Source: Streptomyces natalensis ATCC 27448 (GTDB taxonomy: Bacteria; Actinomycetota; Actinomycetes; Streptomycetales; Streptomycetaceae). Taken from it: a DNA stretch of 64,000 bases. The notes under the pieces were generated by a model, which was not told where the DNA came from, made no database searches, and worked only from the letters and a program-made list of their open reading frames with translations. The DNA lies in the NCBI RefSeq assembly GCF_000935125.1, contig NZ_JRKI01000029.1:496001-560000 (forward strand). Direction: 5' to 3'. Each line of letters starts with the position of its first letter. Within the stretch, counting starts at the first letter, position 1. Position numbers and translations under genes: made by a program. Below, in pieces: positions 17,298 to 25,443 of this stretch.

Positions 17298-17837
17298 GTG
17301 GCAGGTCACGGCGCGGAGCATGACGCCAACGAGCGGGACGGCAACAAGGGGCCGGAGCCGGCCGCGACCCGGAAGACCGACTACGCCGGCGCGGTCTACG
17401 GATCGCTGCTCGCCGCTTCCGTGGTGGCCGGGGCGGGAACCCTCGGTACCTTCCCACGGCTCGTGCTCGTACTGCTCCTGCTCGGCACCGGATTGGTGTT
17501 CTGGGCCGCGCACGTCTACGCCCGGCTCGTCGGGGACCGGCTGGTGCATCAGGCCCTGAGCCGGCAGGAGGTCCGCCGGGTCTGTGCCGACGAGTGGCCG
17601 ATCGTCCAGGCTGCCGTCCCGCCGGCCGCCGCCGTGGCGGTGAGTCCCGTCCTGGGGCTCGGGCCGGAGGGGGCGGCGTGGCTGGCGCTCGGTGTGGCGG
17701 TCGTCGAGCAGGTGGGGTGGGCCACCGTCGCGGTGGTCCGGGCCCATGCCCCGCGCCGCCTGGTGCTGGCCGCGGGCGCGGTCAATCTTCTGCTCGGCTT
17801 GTTCATCGTGGTGCTGAAGGCCGGGCTGCACCACTGA
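17298..17837 (+). CDS. Small membrane protein with four predicted helices
   Basis: From a GTG at 17298 the frame encodes 179 residues: a charged N-terminus (HDANERDGNKGPEP), then four hydrophobic segments (GSLLAASVVAGAGTLG, LVLVLLLLGTGLVFWAAHVY, AAAVAVSPVLGLGPEGAAWL, LVLAAGAVNLLLGLFIVVL). It is not recognised as a named family. The start is uncertain: GGAG is only two bases before the GTG, and no other in-frame start fits better. It follows the larger membrane protein on the same strand and precedes the exporter gene by 95 bases. Confidence 0.6.
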   Translation: MAGHGAEHDANERDGNKGPEPAATRKTDYAGAVYGSLLAASVVAGAGTLGTFPRLVLVLLLLGTGLVFWAAHVYARLVGDRLVHQALSRQEVRRVCADEWPIVQAAVPPAAAVAVSPVLGLGPEGAAWLALGVAVVEQVGWATVAVVRAHAPRRLVLAAGAVNLLLGLFIVVLKAGLHH

Positions 17838-17932
17838 CCGCCGCTCGCCGGCTCCGGCCACCGCGCCCAGTCGGGCGACGCGTCACCACGCAACCGGATA
17901 AATCGCCCTTCACCCGCCTATTCTGAGCCGTC

Positions 17933-19576
17933 ATGACGGCCGATCACACACCGTCCGGCACATCGGAACCTGCGGAGGTGCACGCGATGGGGCGCTGGCG
18001 GCCTCTGGCCATTCTCGGCACGGCCCAGTTCCTGATGGTGCTCGACACCTCGGTGATGAACGTATCGATCGGCCAGCTGGTCGAGGACTTCGATACCGAG
18101 GTCACCGCGATTCAGGCCGTCATCACCCTCTACACCCTGGTCATGGCCGCTTTCATGATCACAGGGGGCAAGCTCGGCGACATGTTCGGGCGCCGGCGCA
18201 TGTTCGCCGTCGGACTGGCCGTGTACGGAACGGGCTCCGCACTCACCGCCGTGGCCCCCGTCCTGTGGGTGCTCACACTCGGCTGGTCGGTGATCGAGGG
18301 ACTCGGTGCGGCGCTGGTACTCCCGGCCCTGGCCGCGCTCGTGGCCGGTGCCTACAAGGGCCGGGACCGGGCCGTCGCCTACGGGGTCATCGGCGGGCTG
18401 GCAGGGGCGGGCATCGCGGTGGGCCCGCTGCTCGGCGGCTGGCTGACGACGTATCTGACGTGGCGGCTGGTCTTCGCCGGCGAAGTCGTCCTGGTGGTGG
18501 CCATGCTCTGCCTCATCCGGTGGGTCGAGGACCACCCGCGGCCGCAGCCGCGGCCCCGGCTCGACACCGTCGGCGCCGTGCTCTCCGCCATCGGCCTGGC
18601 CATGGTGGTCCTGGGCGTCCTTCAGAGCAGCTCCTGGGGATGGGTGAAACCCCGGAACTCCCCGATCACCATCTTCGGCTTCTCCCTCACCCTCTTCTTC
18701 ATCGCGGCGGGCGCCCTCGTCCTCTGGCTGTTCCGGACCTGGGAGCGGCGGCAGGAGAGCCGCGGGCGGAATCCGCTGGTGCGGTTCTCCCTGTTCGCCA
18801 ACCCGCCGCTGCGCTCCGGCCTGAGCATGCTCCTCGCCCAGAACCTCATCCTGCTCGGCCTGTTCTTCACCATCCCCCTCTATCTCCAGGTCGTGCAGGG
18901 CCTCAACGCGTTCCAGACCGGTCTGCGGCTGCTGCCGGTGTCGCTCACCATGCTGCTGTCCGCCATGAGCGGCCCCCTCCTCGGCCGGTTCGCCGGGCCG
19001 CGCACGGTCGTACGGACCGGCCTGCTGGTGCTGTTCATCGCCATCGTGTGGCTGCTCGCCACCATCAAGCCCCGTATCGACGACCTGTCCTTCGCCCTGG
19101 CGATGGCCGTGCTGGGACTCGGTATGGGGCTCCTCGCCTCGCAGCTGGGCAACGTGGCGCAGTCCAGCGTCGGGGAGTCCGAACGCAGTGAGGCGGGCGG
19201 CCTCCAGTACACCGCCCAGAACCTGGGATCCTCGCTCGGCACCGCCCTCATCGGCGCCATCCTGATCGGCGCCCTGGTCACCGCATTCACCCACGAGATC
19301 GCCGACCACCCCAAGATCTCCGACCAGGTACGCGAGCAGGCCGGTATCGCCATGGAAGCCGGGGTCAGCTTCGTGAGCACCGACGAGATCCGAGCCGCGG
19401 CCGAGCGCGCCTCGCTGCCGCCGGCCGAGGCCGACGCGGTCGTCGACTCCTACGCCCAGGCCCAGCTCAACAGCCTCAAAACCGCCATCCTGACGGCCGC
19501 CGCCATCACGCTCGTCAGCTTCGTGTTCACCCGCAACCTCCCGGCGGAACGGCTCACCAGGACGGCGGCCCGCTGA
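17933..19576 (+). CDS. MFS drug exporter, 14-helix DHA2 (QacA/EmrB) family
   Basis: The 547-residue protein has 14 hydrophobic helices, the DHA2 signature at helix 1 (LGTAQFLMVLDTSVMNVSIG) and motif A between helices 2 and 3 (GGKLGDMFGRRRMFAVGL). These proton-driven pumps export drugs, dyes or secondary metabolites. A cytoplasmic C-terminal part contains charged helices (RAAAERASLPPAEADAVVDS), followed by the last helix. The ATG at 17933 has only a weak purine stretch upstream. No TetR-type repressor is adjacent, so regulation is not evident; the LAL regulator 2.4 kb upstream is a possible controller. Substrate is unknown. Confidence 0.9.
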   Translation: MTADHTPSGTSEPAEVHAMGRWRPLAILGTAQFLMVLDTSVMNVSIGQLVEDFDTEVTAIQAVITLYTLVMAAFMITGGKLGDMFGRRRMFAVGLAVYGTGSALTAVAPVLWVLTLGWSVIEGLGAALVLPALAALVAGAYKGRDRAVAYGVIGGLAGAGIAVGPLLGGWLTTYLTWRLVFAGEVVLVVAMLCLIRWVEDHPRPQPRPRLDTVGAVLSAIGLAMVVLGVLQSSSWGWVKPRNSPITIFGFSLTLFFIAAGALVLWLFRTWERRQESRGRNPLVRFSLFANPPLRSGLSMLLAQNLILLGLFFTIPLYLQVVQGLNAFQTGLRLLPVSLTMLLSAMSGPLLGRFAGPRTVVRTGLLVLFIAIVWLLATIKPRIDDLSFALAMAVLGLGMGLLASQLGNVAQSSVGESERSEAGGLQYTAQNLGSSLGTALIGAILIGALVTAFTHEIADHPKISDQVREQAGIAMEAGVSFVSTDEIRAAAERASLPPAEADAVVDSYAQAQLNSLKTAILTAAAITLVSFVFTRNLPAERLTRTAAR

Positions 19577-19597
19577 GGTCCGCGCGAGCGCCTGGGC

Positions 19598-19614
19598 TCA
19601 CCCGCAGCGGGTGA
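19598..19614. terminator. Short inverted repeat after exporter gene
   Basis: TCACCCGC and GCGGGTGA flank a single A, giving a perfect dyad 22 bases after the exporter stop. As RNA it would fold with a six-pair stem and five-base loop, which fits a weak terminator. As DNA it could be an operator for the next gene. Confidence 0.4.
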
Positions 19615-19674
19615 TGTTCCTGCCCCCGCGGTGGCCGAGCCTGGAGGGGCGACCACGAGGGCCAGGAGGCAGTC

Positions 19675-20088
19675 ATGGGCAACCTGTACTTGGCGTACGA
19701 CTATCCGGTGCTGGGCGCGTTCTGGACCGTGATGTGGATCTTCCTGTGGATTCTGTGGCTGATGGTGCTCTTCCGCGTCATCGCCGACATCTTCCGTGAC
19801 CACACACTGCACGGATGGGCAAAGGCCGGCTGGCTGCTTTTCGTCATCATCCTTCCCTTCCTGGGCGTCCTGATCTATGTACTGGCGCGCGGCAAGGACA
19901 TGGGCAAACGCGAAGCACAGCTCGCCAAGCAGCATCAGGAGGAGTTCGACACCTACATCCGGGAAACGGCGGCACCCAGCGGCGGCGCGAGCCAGGCAGA
20001 CGAACTGGCCAAGCTTGCGGACCTCAAGGCAAAGGGCGATATCTCGGAGGACGAGTTCCAGCGGGCCAAGGAAAAGATCCTGCACTGA
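19675..20088 (+). CDS. PLDc_N and SHOCT domain membrane protein
   Basis: The 137-residue protein has two N-terminal membrane helices (VLGAFWTVMWIFLWILWLMV; GWLLFVIILPFLGVLIYVLA) matching the PLDc_N (phospholipase D N-terminal-like) anchor, a charged linker (KDMGKREAQLAKQHQEEF), and a C-terminal SHOCT motif (ELAKLADLKAKGDISEDEFQ, then RAKEKIL). SHOCT is a short oligomerisation helix pair. There is no catalytic phospholipase domain, so the protein is probably a small membrane-bound structural or regulatory element. AGGAGG sits just before the ATG. It converges on the PEBP-family gene. Confidence 0.85.
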   Translation: MGNLYLAYDYPVLGAFWTVMWIFLWILWLMVLFRVIADIFRDHTLHGWAKAGWLLFVIILPFLGVLIYVLARGKDMGKREAQLAKQHQEEFDTYIRETAAPSGGASQADELAKLADLKAKGDISEDEFQRAKEKILH

Positions 20089-20161
20089 CGGCCGGTCACG
20101 AAGCCCCGCACGACGCGGCGTGGGCCTCCTGCGGGTTTCTCCGTCATCGGCCATACACCGG

Positions 20162-20590
20162 TCAGCGTTGGTAAGTGCCCACCAGCACGCCGCTCGCCAA
20201 CTCCCTTGCCTTCACCGCGCGATGCACCGCATCGGCCGTCGGCCGTTCCCGCAAGGTGAGCGGCTGCGACACGGCCCACAGGCGGAAGAAGTAGCGGTGC
20301 GTCCCGTGCCCGGAGGGAGGCATCGGACCGCCCCAGCCCACCCGGCCGAATCCGTTGGGCCACTCCTTGCCGCCGGGCGGTGGCTCCCCCTCCGCCGCAC
20401 CGGAACTCCGCGGATCGATACCGGTGACCAGCCAGTGCAGGAACGACCCGCCCGGGGCATCAGGGTCCTCGCAGAGCAGGACCAACTCCGACGTACCGTC
20501 CGGCACCGCCGACCAGATCAGCGGTGGCGAGACGTCGTCGCCCTCCCCCGTGTGGCGTCGAGGGATCTCCGCGTGGTCGGCGAACGCCAC
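20162..20590 (-). CDS. YbhB/YbcL (PEBP) family protein, N-terminus probably frameshifted
   Basis: The 142-residue frame encodes the Raf-kinase-inhibitor-like fold: EGDDVSPPLIWSAVP, LVLLCEDPDAPGG, FLHWLVTGIDP, the ligand-site GWGGPMPPSGHGTHRYFFRL and the C-terminal helix. Bacterial members are small cytosolic or periplasmic proteins of unclear ligand. The usable GTG start at 20590 has AGGAG only one base away, which is too close. A different frame just upstream begins at ATG 20613 and reads Met-Thr-Gly-Ile-Glu, the usual family N-terminus. Adding one base near 20600 would join it as MTGIE-x-RSVAFADHAEIPRR. Either the gene has lost a base or the sequence has an error there. The gene is divergent from the NTPase gene. 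Confidence 0.75.
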   Translation of the reverse strand: MAFADHAEIPRRHTGEGDDVSPPLIWSAVPDGTSELVLLCEDPDAPGGSFLHWLVTGIDPRSSGAAEGEPPPGGKEWPNGFGRVGWGGPMPPSGHGTHRYFFRLWAVSQPLTLRERPTADAVHRAVKARELASGVLVGTYQR

Positions 20591-20734
20591 GCTCCTGGCT
20601 CAATTCCCGTCATACGCCCGGCCCTACCCGCAACGGCCCGGTCGGGACCGGCCCCCGCGGGCAGAACCCCCGATTGGCTCAGTACGCCGGCCAACCAGCC
20701 GGGAAGCGCAAGACGGACCTACAGGGAGCAGCGC

Positions 20735-21280
20735 ATGCCGCACCGGATGCCGACGAGGATCCTGCTGGAGGGACGTCCCGGAGCGGGCAAAACGACCGTT
20801 GTCCGCCGGTTGGCCGCACTCCTGCGCACCCGTGGGGTGGTCGGCTTCACCACGGCGGAAATCCGGCAAGGCGCGGCCCGGGTCGGTTTCGCACTGGAAT
20901 CACTGGAGAGCGGCCGCCAGGCCGTACTCGCCCATGTCGAGTTCCCGGGGCCACCGCGGGTGGGCCGGTACGGCGTCGACCTGGGTGTCATGGAGCGGGT
21001 CGCCCTGCCTCCGCTCAGATCGGCGGCGGCGCATCCGGTTCCCGGAGACCTCGTGCTGATCGACGAGCTCGGGCGTATGGAGCTGGCGTGCACCGGGTTC
21101 CAGGACGCGGTCCGGCGCCTGTTCGCGTCCGACATCGACATCGTCGCCACGGCCCACGCCAAGAACGACCCGTTCACCGACGCCCTCAAGCGGCGCGCCG
21201 ACATCGAACTCGTCCAGGTGACCCGCGCGAACCGCGACGCCCTCCCCGGGGTTCTGGCGGCCCGGCTGGAGAGTCCATGA
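20735..21280 (+). CDS. THEP1-like nucleoside-triphosphatase
   Basis: The 181-residue P-loop protein has Walker A GRPGAGKTT at residues 13-21 and a Walker B-like LVLIDELGRMEL, the DELGxME sequence typical of the THEP1 (NTPase_1) family. It is followed by FQDAVRRLF and a VATAHAKNDPF sensor region. THEP1 proteins hydrolyse NTPs to NDPs slowly; the physiological role is unknown. GGGAG lies six bases before the ATG at 20735. It is a cytosolic protein in a probable single-gene unit, divergent from the PEBP gene and convergent with the ATP-grasp operon. Confidence 0.85.
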   Translation: MPHRMPTRILLEGRPGAGKTTVVRRLAALLRTRGVVGFTTAEIRQGAARVGFALESLESGRQAVLAHVEFPGPPRVGRYGVDLGVMERVALPPLRSAAAHPVPGDLVLIDELGRMELACTGFQDAVRRLFASDIDIVATAHAKNDPFTDALKRRADIELVQVTRANRDALPGVLAARLESP

Positions 21281-21292
21281 CGGCCTTCATCT

Positions 21293-21324
21293 CACCGGGT
21301 GCGCCTTCCGCGAGTGCCCCGGTG
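21293..21324. terminator. Candidate bidirectional terminator
   Basis: CACCGGG (21293-21299) and CCCGGTG (21318-21324) form a perfect seven-pair stem with an 18-base loop. It lies between the convergent stops of the NTPase gene (21280) and the YbaY-like gene (21341), the expected place for a shared terminator. No U-run follows. Confidence 0.45.
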
Positions 21325-21340
21325 GCGCGTCCATGCCCGT

Positions 21341-21682
21341 TCAGACCGTGCTGACCGGGGCCGTCAACTCCTCGTGGGATTCCGGCACTACGGCGTGTGC
21401 CTGCGTACTGATGAGGTCTCCGGGCTCCAGTGCCCCACTTCCGGAGAGGTCCACGTGCACACGAAGGCCGTAGGCACCCCTCGGATCGAGGTCGGGCACG
21501 TCGACGCTGAAGGGGATCCGGCCATGCGGGGCGAGGGGGACGTCCGTCTGGACATGCGCGGCCACCACGGTGGAGGGGGCGTCGGCGAGGGAGACGTCGC
21601 GGACCTCTACCAAGACCCTGGCGGCCTGGGTGGCGGGCGCGTCGGCGGGCAGGGACACGATGCCCCGGACGGTGTGCGTCAT
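21341..21682 (-). CDS. YbaY/YscW-like (pilotin fold) protein, third gene of the astacin-ATP-grasp operon
   Basis: This 113-residue protein matches the YbaY pattern: VRGIVSLPADAPATQAARVL, VEVRDVSLADAPSTVVAAHV, an RIPFSVDVPDLDP block and AYGLRVHVDLSG. The domain is a small beta-sandwich known from YbaY lipoproteins and type III secretion pilotins. Here there is no signal peptide or lipobox, so it should be cytosolic. Its ATG overlaps the stop of the ATP-grasp gene as ATGA (21679-21682), implying translational coupling. Operon position suggests a chaperone or partner for the ATP-grasp product or substrate; that is inference. It ends just before the candidate terminator. Confidence 0.8.
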   Translation of the reverse strand: MTHTVRGIVSLPADAPATQAARVLVEVRDVSLADAPSTVVAAHVQTDVPLAPHGRIPFSVDVPDLDPRGAYGLRVHVDLSGSGALEPGDLISTQAHAVVPESHEELTAPVSTV

Positions 21683-22671
21683 GCGGTGCTGCCGGCCAAG
21701 GTCTGCGACACCGTCGCTCGTTCCGGTCCGCGTTCGTCGATCCGTGCCAGGAGCGCCGCGACCTCCGCGCTGATGGGCAGCCCGGCCCGCTGCTCCACGA
21801 ACAGCCATTGCCCCGCCGGATTGACCTCGAAGAACACGTACTGCCCGTCCGGACGCCGGCGCAGATCGATGGCGCCGTAGACCAGACCGAGCCGGCGCAT
21901 GAACCGCAGCAGCGCGTCGGTGAGGGCCGGGGGGAGAGTCACCGGCCGTACCCGGGCTTCGTCGACCACCGTTCTCATGTCGACGGGATAGCTGGTCGCC
22001 GAGGCGTCGATCTCGGCGGCGAAGACCCGCTCCCCCACCACCGTCACCCGCAGGTCGGCTCCCGGTACGAACTCCTGGAAGATCACCGGGGCGTAGCGGA
22101 CGGCGTCCAGGTGCGCCAGGTCCGCCGGCCGTACGAGCCTGGTTTCCCGCCAGGCTTCCGCATGGGCGAGGAAGGACTTGAAGACCGTGCGCCCGACGCC
22201 GACGTCCTGGATGAACCGGCGTGCCCGCTCCGGCTGATTGGTGACCAGGGTGCGCGGCAGCGTCAGGCCCACGCGGCGGGCCGTCTCCCACTGGTACGGC
22301 TTGTGATGGGCGATGGCGTCGAGTGACGGTGGGTTGATCCAGGAACAGCCGAGCCCGTGGAACAGCCCATGCAGCGCCTGGCTTGTCTCACTGGCCGCGA
22401 AGCCCTGGTCCCGGGCCGTGCGCAGGGTCCGGTCGACGGTGAAGGGACGTACCCGTCGCCACCACGCGACGCGGCAGTTGTCCAGTGACGCGGATCCGGT
22501 GGACGCGGTGAGTGTGCAGTCCGGCGGCCCGCCATCGGAATAGTCGAGGTTGATCACGCCGTGGGCGGGAAAGTCCGCCAGGTCGAAGCGCACGACCTCC
22601 CGGCCGGCTGCCTCCAGCCGGCCCATGACGTCCAGGGTGTGGTCCTCGTCGTAGGAGATGACGAGGATCAT
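21679..22671 (-). CDS. MvdC/MvdD-type ATP-grasp ligase (graspetide maturase family)
   Basis: This 330-residue protein resembles ATP-grasp RiPP ligases that join Asp/Glu side chains to Ser/Thr or Lys side chains. It has an N-terminal pre-ATP-grasp half (ILVISYDEDHTLDVMGRLEA; VAWWRRVRPF; INPPSLDAIAHHKPYQWETA), a central ATP-binding region (LVTNQPERARRFI; TVFKSFLAH; FQEFVPGADLRVTVVG) and the metal-binding end (YGAIDLRR; FFEVNPAGQWLFVEQ). The start overlaps the astacin gene stop (ATGA, 22668-22671) and its own stop overlaps the next gene, so the three proteins are made together. No separate short precursor gene is visible nearby; the repeat tail of the upstream peptidase is the best candidate substrate. 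Catalysis on that substrate is inference. Confidence 0.85.
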   Translation of the reverse strand: MILVISYDEDHTLDVMGRLEAAGREVVRFDLADFPAHGVINLDYSDGGPPDCTLTASTGSASLDNCRVAWWRRVRPFTVDRTLRTARDQGFAASETSQALHGLFHGLGCSWINPPSLDAIAHHKPYQWETARRVGLTLPRTLVTNQPERARRFIQDVGVGRTVFKSFLAHAEAWRETRLVRPADLAHLDAVRYAPVIFQEFVPGADLRVTVVGERVFAAEIDASATSYPVDMRTVVDEARVRPVTLPPALTDALLRFMRRLGLVYGAIDLRRRPDGQYVFFEVNPAGQWLFVEQRAGLPISAEVAALLARIDERGPERATVSQTLAGSTA

Positions 22672-23906
22672 CGCATCTGCCCCACACTTCCACTGCCGAC
22701 GAGCAGCGGACCCAGCTGGGCCACGAGGCTTTGCTGGCTGGCAGTCACGGCGGCGAGGCCCTGCTGGACGGAGCCGAGCAGCTGGGTGAGCTGACGTACC
22801 TGCTCGGCCAGCCCGTCGGGCTGCCCGGTCAGCGCGGGTGACTGGTGCGGGGTGGCGAGTACGAAGGGGCTGGCGGCGGCCGGGCTCATCAGGTCGTGGC
22901 CCGGGAACTTCATGGCAACGTCATGAGCCGGGATCTTCGCGGGAATGTCGTGGACCGGCATCTTCGTGGCAAGATCGTGTACCGGGTCCTTCCCCTTGAC
23001 GGGCACGGTCGGGTACAACGCCTGGACACCGGCGAGATCGCCCTGCGACAGCCCCGTCCGCTGGCCCATCACCACACCGGGAGGCAGCGGCTGCTTGGCG
23101 GTGATTGTCGGCCAACTGGCGTCGATCGCAAAGGCGTTGGGCGGGTAGTGCATGATCGACCCGAAGTCGTACGGCCCCATGTCATCACCGTCGGAAATCT
23201 GCTGAAGGAAATTGTGCTGCTGTTCCGGCGCGATGTTGGAGAAGTCGATGGAGATGAACTGGTCGCGGTCCTCCCGGCTCTGCTCGTGCCACAGCCCCAC
23301 CGTGTGACCGATCTCGTGGATGGCGTTTCCGGCGGAGCAGTTGTCGCCCAGCGTGATGAGTTGCATGCCGCCCCGGCGGCCGACCCAGGACGAGCACCCG
23401 CCGCCGGGAACAAAGCGCACGAAGTCGGGGAACAGCGCCGCGTTGTCGGCGGTCCGTGCCTCGAAGCGGATCCGGGTGTTCGTCCTCCAGTGGGCGATGG
23501 CATCGAATACCCGGCCCTGGTCGGGAAGGGCGGGGTCGATCTCGAACGGGATGGTCGCGTTCGGCCAGCGGAATTGCTGCCCGGTAATCCCGATCGACCG
23601 GGGCATCAGCTCCTGACCGCCTGCGGACGCGGCCTCGGCCACCTCCGCCACGGTGCCGAGGACGATGTCTCCCTCGACCACCGCCATACCGTCCACCTCT
23701 GCGTACTGGACGCCCTTGCCGAGGAATGTCACGCCGTCCAGCAACGCGGTCCCTGCAATCGGGCCGGACCGGCACTCTCCGGAGCCACTGCCCTGGCTCT
23801 TGCTTCTGCGCCCTCCCCCGGTCGCGGCCGTCTTGCGGGCTGCGGTGGACTTTCGTGGGGTGGCTTTCTTCGTCCGGCGGGGGGATTCCGGCGGCTTGGC
23901 ATTCAT
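22668..23906 (-). CDS. Astacin-family (M12A) zinc metallopeptidase with C-terminal nonapeptide repeats
   Basis: The 412-residue protein has a Lys/Arg-rich N-terminus with no signal peptide, a pro-region (about 50-105), and an astacin catalytic domain (about 108-300) with zinc motif HEIGHTVGLWHEQ (197-209) and Met-turn SIMHY (250-254). Four 9-residue repeats follow (306-341) with Lys, Pro, His and Asp at fixed positions (K-x-P-x-H-D), then an Ala/Gln-rich helical tail. GAGGTG lies before the ATG. Translational coupling to an MvdD-like ATP-grasp gene suggests the Lys and Asp of the repeats are crosslinked, making this a peptidase fused to a modifiable core, or that the peptidase matures another product. 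Astacins without signal peptides are unusual. The catalytic call is firm; the RiPP role is inference. Confidence 0.85.
   Translation of the reverse strand: MNAKPPESPRRTKKATPRKSTAARKTAATGGGRRSKSQGSGSGECRSGPIAGTALLDGVTFLGKGVQYAEVDGMAVVEGDIVLGTVAEVAEAASAGGQELMPRSIGITGQQFRWPNATIPFEIDPALPDQGRVFDAIAHWRTNTRIRFEARTADNAALFPDFVRFVPGGGCSSWVGRRGGMQLITLGDNCSAGNAIHEIGHTVGLWHEQSREDRDQFISIDFSNIAPEQQHNFLQQISDGDDMGPYDFGSIMHYPPNAFAIDASWPTITAKQPLPPGVVMGQRTGLSQGDLAGVQALYPTVPVKGKDPVHDLATKMPVHDIPAKIPAHDVAMKFPGHDLMSPAAASPFVLATPHQSPALTGQPDGLAEQVRQLTQLLGSVQQGLAAVTASQQSLVAQLGPLLVGSGSVGQMR
22884..22991 (-). repeat. Coding nonapeptide repeats (four units) in astacin tail
   Basis: Four 27-bp units encode KDPVHDLAT, KMPVHDIPA, KIPAHDVAM and KFPGHDLMS. 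Lys, Pro, His and Asp recur at a strict nine-residue spacing while other positions vary among hydrophobic and small residues. Such conservation of one acid and one nucleophile per unit is what multi-core graspetide precursors show. Confidence 0.85.
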
Positions 23907-24042
23907 GGTTCACCTCGGGAAGGGGAGAGCAGGGGGCGGGATCGTGCTCCCGATTCCTTCCCATCGGCTCCGGATGCCTCCTACCGCCATCCGGGCGCTT
24001 GGACGGGTCCACTCGGACAGCGCCCGTCCGCTGTGGCCGCTC

Positions 24043-25230
24043 TCAGCGCATGGGGACCTTGACGTCGGCCGTCCGCAGCACGCCGTAGACGGACCACAGC
24101 ACCGAGACCAGCGGTACCGCGACGACCGCGCCAAGGACGCCCGCCGTCACCGCGCCGCAGACCACGGAGAGCGCCACGACGACGGGGTGCAGTCGTACGG
24201 CGCGGCTCATCACCAAGGGGTGCAGCACATGCCCCTCGATCTGGCCGATGACCACGATCAGCAGAATGAGGATGAGGGCGACCAGGGGACCCTTCACGGC
24301 GAGGGCCACGACCGTGGCCACCGCCAGGGCGATGGGTGAGCCGACGAGTGGGATGAAGGCGGCGAAGAACTCCAGGACGGCCAGCGGGAGGACGAGCGGG
24401 ACGCCCAGGAAGAAGAGCGCCAGCCCCACGAGGACCGCGTTGGTCGCGGCGACGATCACAATGCCGCGGGTGTAACCGGTGAAGGTCGTCCATGCGGCGT
24501 ACCCGCTGATACGAGCCGCGCCGCGCCTCCGCTCCGGCAGTTGGCCGCCGAACCACCGCCACATCCGCTCCCCCGAATGCAGGAAGAAGACCGAGCAGAA
24601 GAGTGCCAGCAATCCGGCCGTCAGCACGTCCACCAGCTGGCCCACACCGCTGACCGCGGCGTTGAACAGGCTCGAACCGTGTGTGGCGATGAATCGCGAC
24701 ACCCACGACTGGAGGCGGGCCAGGGCTCCGTGCCGGAGGTGGAAGGGCGCGCCTTCGAGCCACCGTTCGGTCCGCGCCAGATCGCCGCCGAACTGCCGGC
24801 GCAGCTCTTGCCACTCGGCGGCCACATTCGCTCCGATCAGGCTCAGCACCCCGAGGACGAGCACGAGGGCGAGCAGCAGTCCGAGTGCGACGGCCGCCGA
24901 GCGCGGCATCCAGCGGTGGAGCAGATCGGTCAGCGGCCCCAGGAGGGCCGTCACCACCAGGGCGAGGAAGACCGCCAGCGTCACCTGGTGGAACCGTCCG
25001 AGCACCATGAAGATGACGTAGACGGCGGCGCCCACGACGAGCAGGCGCCAGGCGTACGCGGCGGCCGCCCACAGCAGCGGAGAGAATCCGTCATGGCCGC
25101 GGGTCGGATGCGCTCCCCCGCCCAGCCGCCCCGCGCGGGCCGTGCGCTCCAGGGCGCGCAGGCGCTGCCGAGTCGTCCGGCGAGGTACGGCAAAGGACCG
25201 CTCGCGCTCACCACCGGGTCGGTTCCGCAC
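24043..25230 (-). CDS. AI-2E family permease (PF01594 type)
   Basis: The 395-residue protein has a basic N-terminus and about eight membrane helices with the family layout: two early helix pairs (YAWRLLVVGAAVYVIFMVLG; VALGLLLALVLVLGVLSLIG), a soluble amphipathic insert (AEWQELRRQFGGDLARTERW), then helices ending in PLVLPLAVLEFFAAFIPLVG, the diagnostic IPLVGSP loop, and IGQIEGHVLHPLVMS. Members include the AI-2 exporter TqsA and Na+/H+ antiporter-like proteins, so the substrate is uncertain. GGAGG lies upstream of the GTG start. It sits between the astacin operon and a sugar-binding protein gene on the same strand, but gaps of 136 and 213 bases argue for separate transcription. Confidence 0.88.
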   Translation of the reverse strand: MRNRPGGERERSFAVPRRTTRQRLRALERTARAGRLGGGAHPTRGHDGFSPLLWAAAAYAWRLLVVGAAVYVIFMVLGRFHQVTLAVFLALVVTALLGPLTDLLHRWMPRSAAVALGLLLALVLVLGVLSLIGANVAAEWQELRRQFGGDLARTERWLEGAPFHLRHGALARLQSWVSRFIATHGSSLFNAAVSGVGQLVDVLTAGLLALFCSVFFLHSGERMWRWFGGQLPERRRGAARISGYAAWTTFTGYTRGIVIVAATNAVLVGLALFFLGVPLVLPLAVLEFFAAFIPLVGSPIALAVATVVALAVKGPLVALILILLIVVIGQIEGHVLHPLVMSRAVRLHPVVVALSVVCGAVTAGVLGAVVAVPLVSVLWSVYGVLRTADVKVPMR

Positions 25231-25443
25231 CCGCCGCCGCCACCTCCTGCCCGTCGCGTACCGAGGCCCCGCAAGGGGGCCGTTTGCGCACGGGGGCCGG
25301 GCGACGGCACCCGTGCATGCCCCATGGTGGTATCACCTCGGAGCGGTCTTCGAACGTGTACGGGCGGGCTTTCCCCCGAAGGCAGGGCACGACCTTTCGC
25401 GCCCACGCCGACCGCAGCCGAGCGGGCGTGCCCCTCCCCGGCG

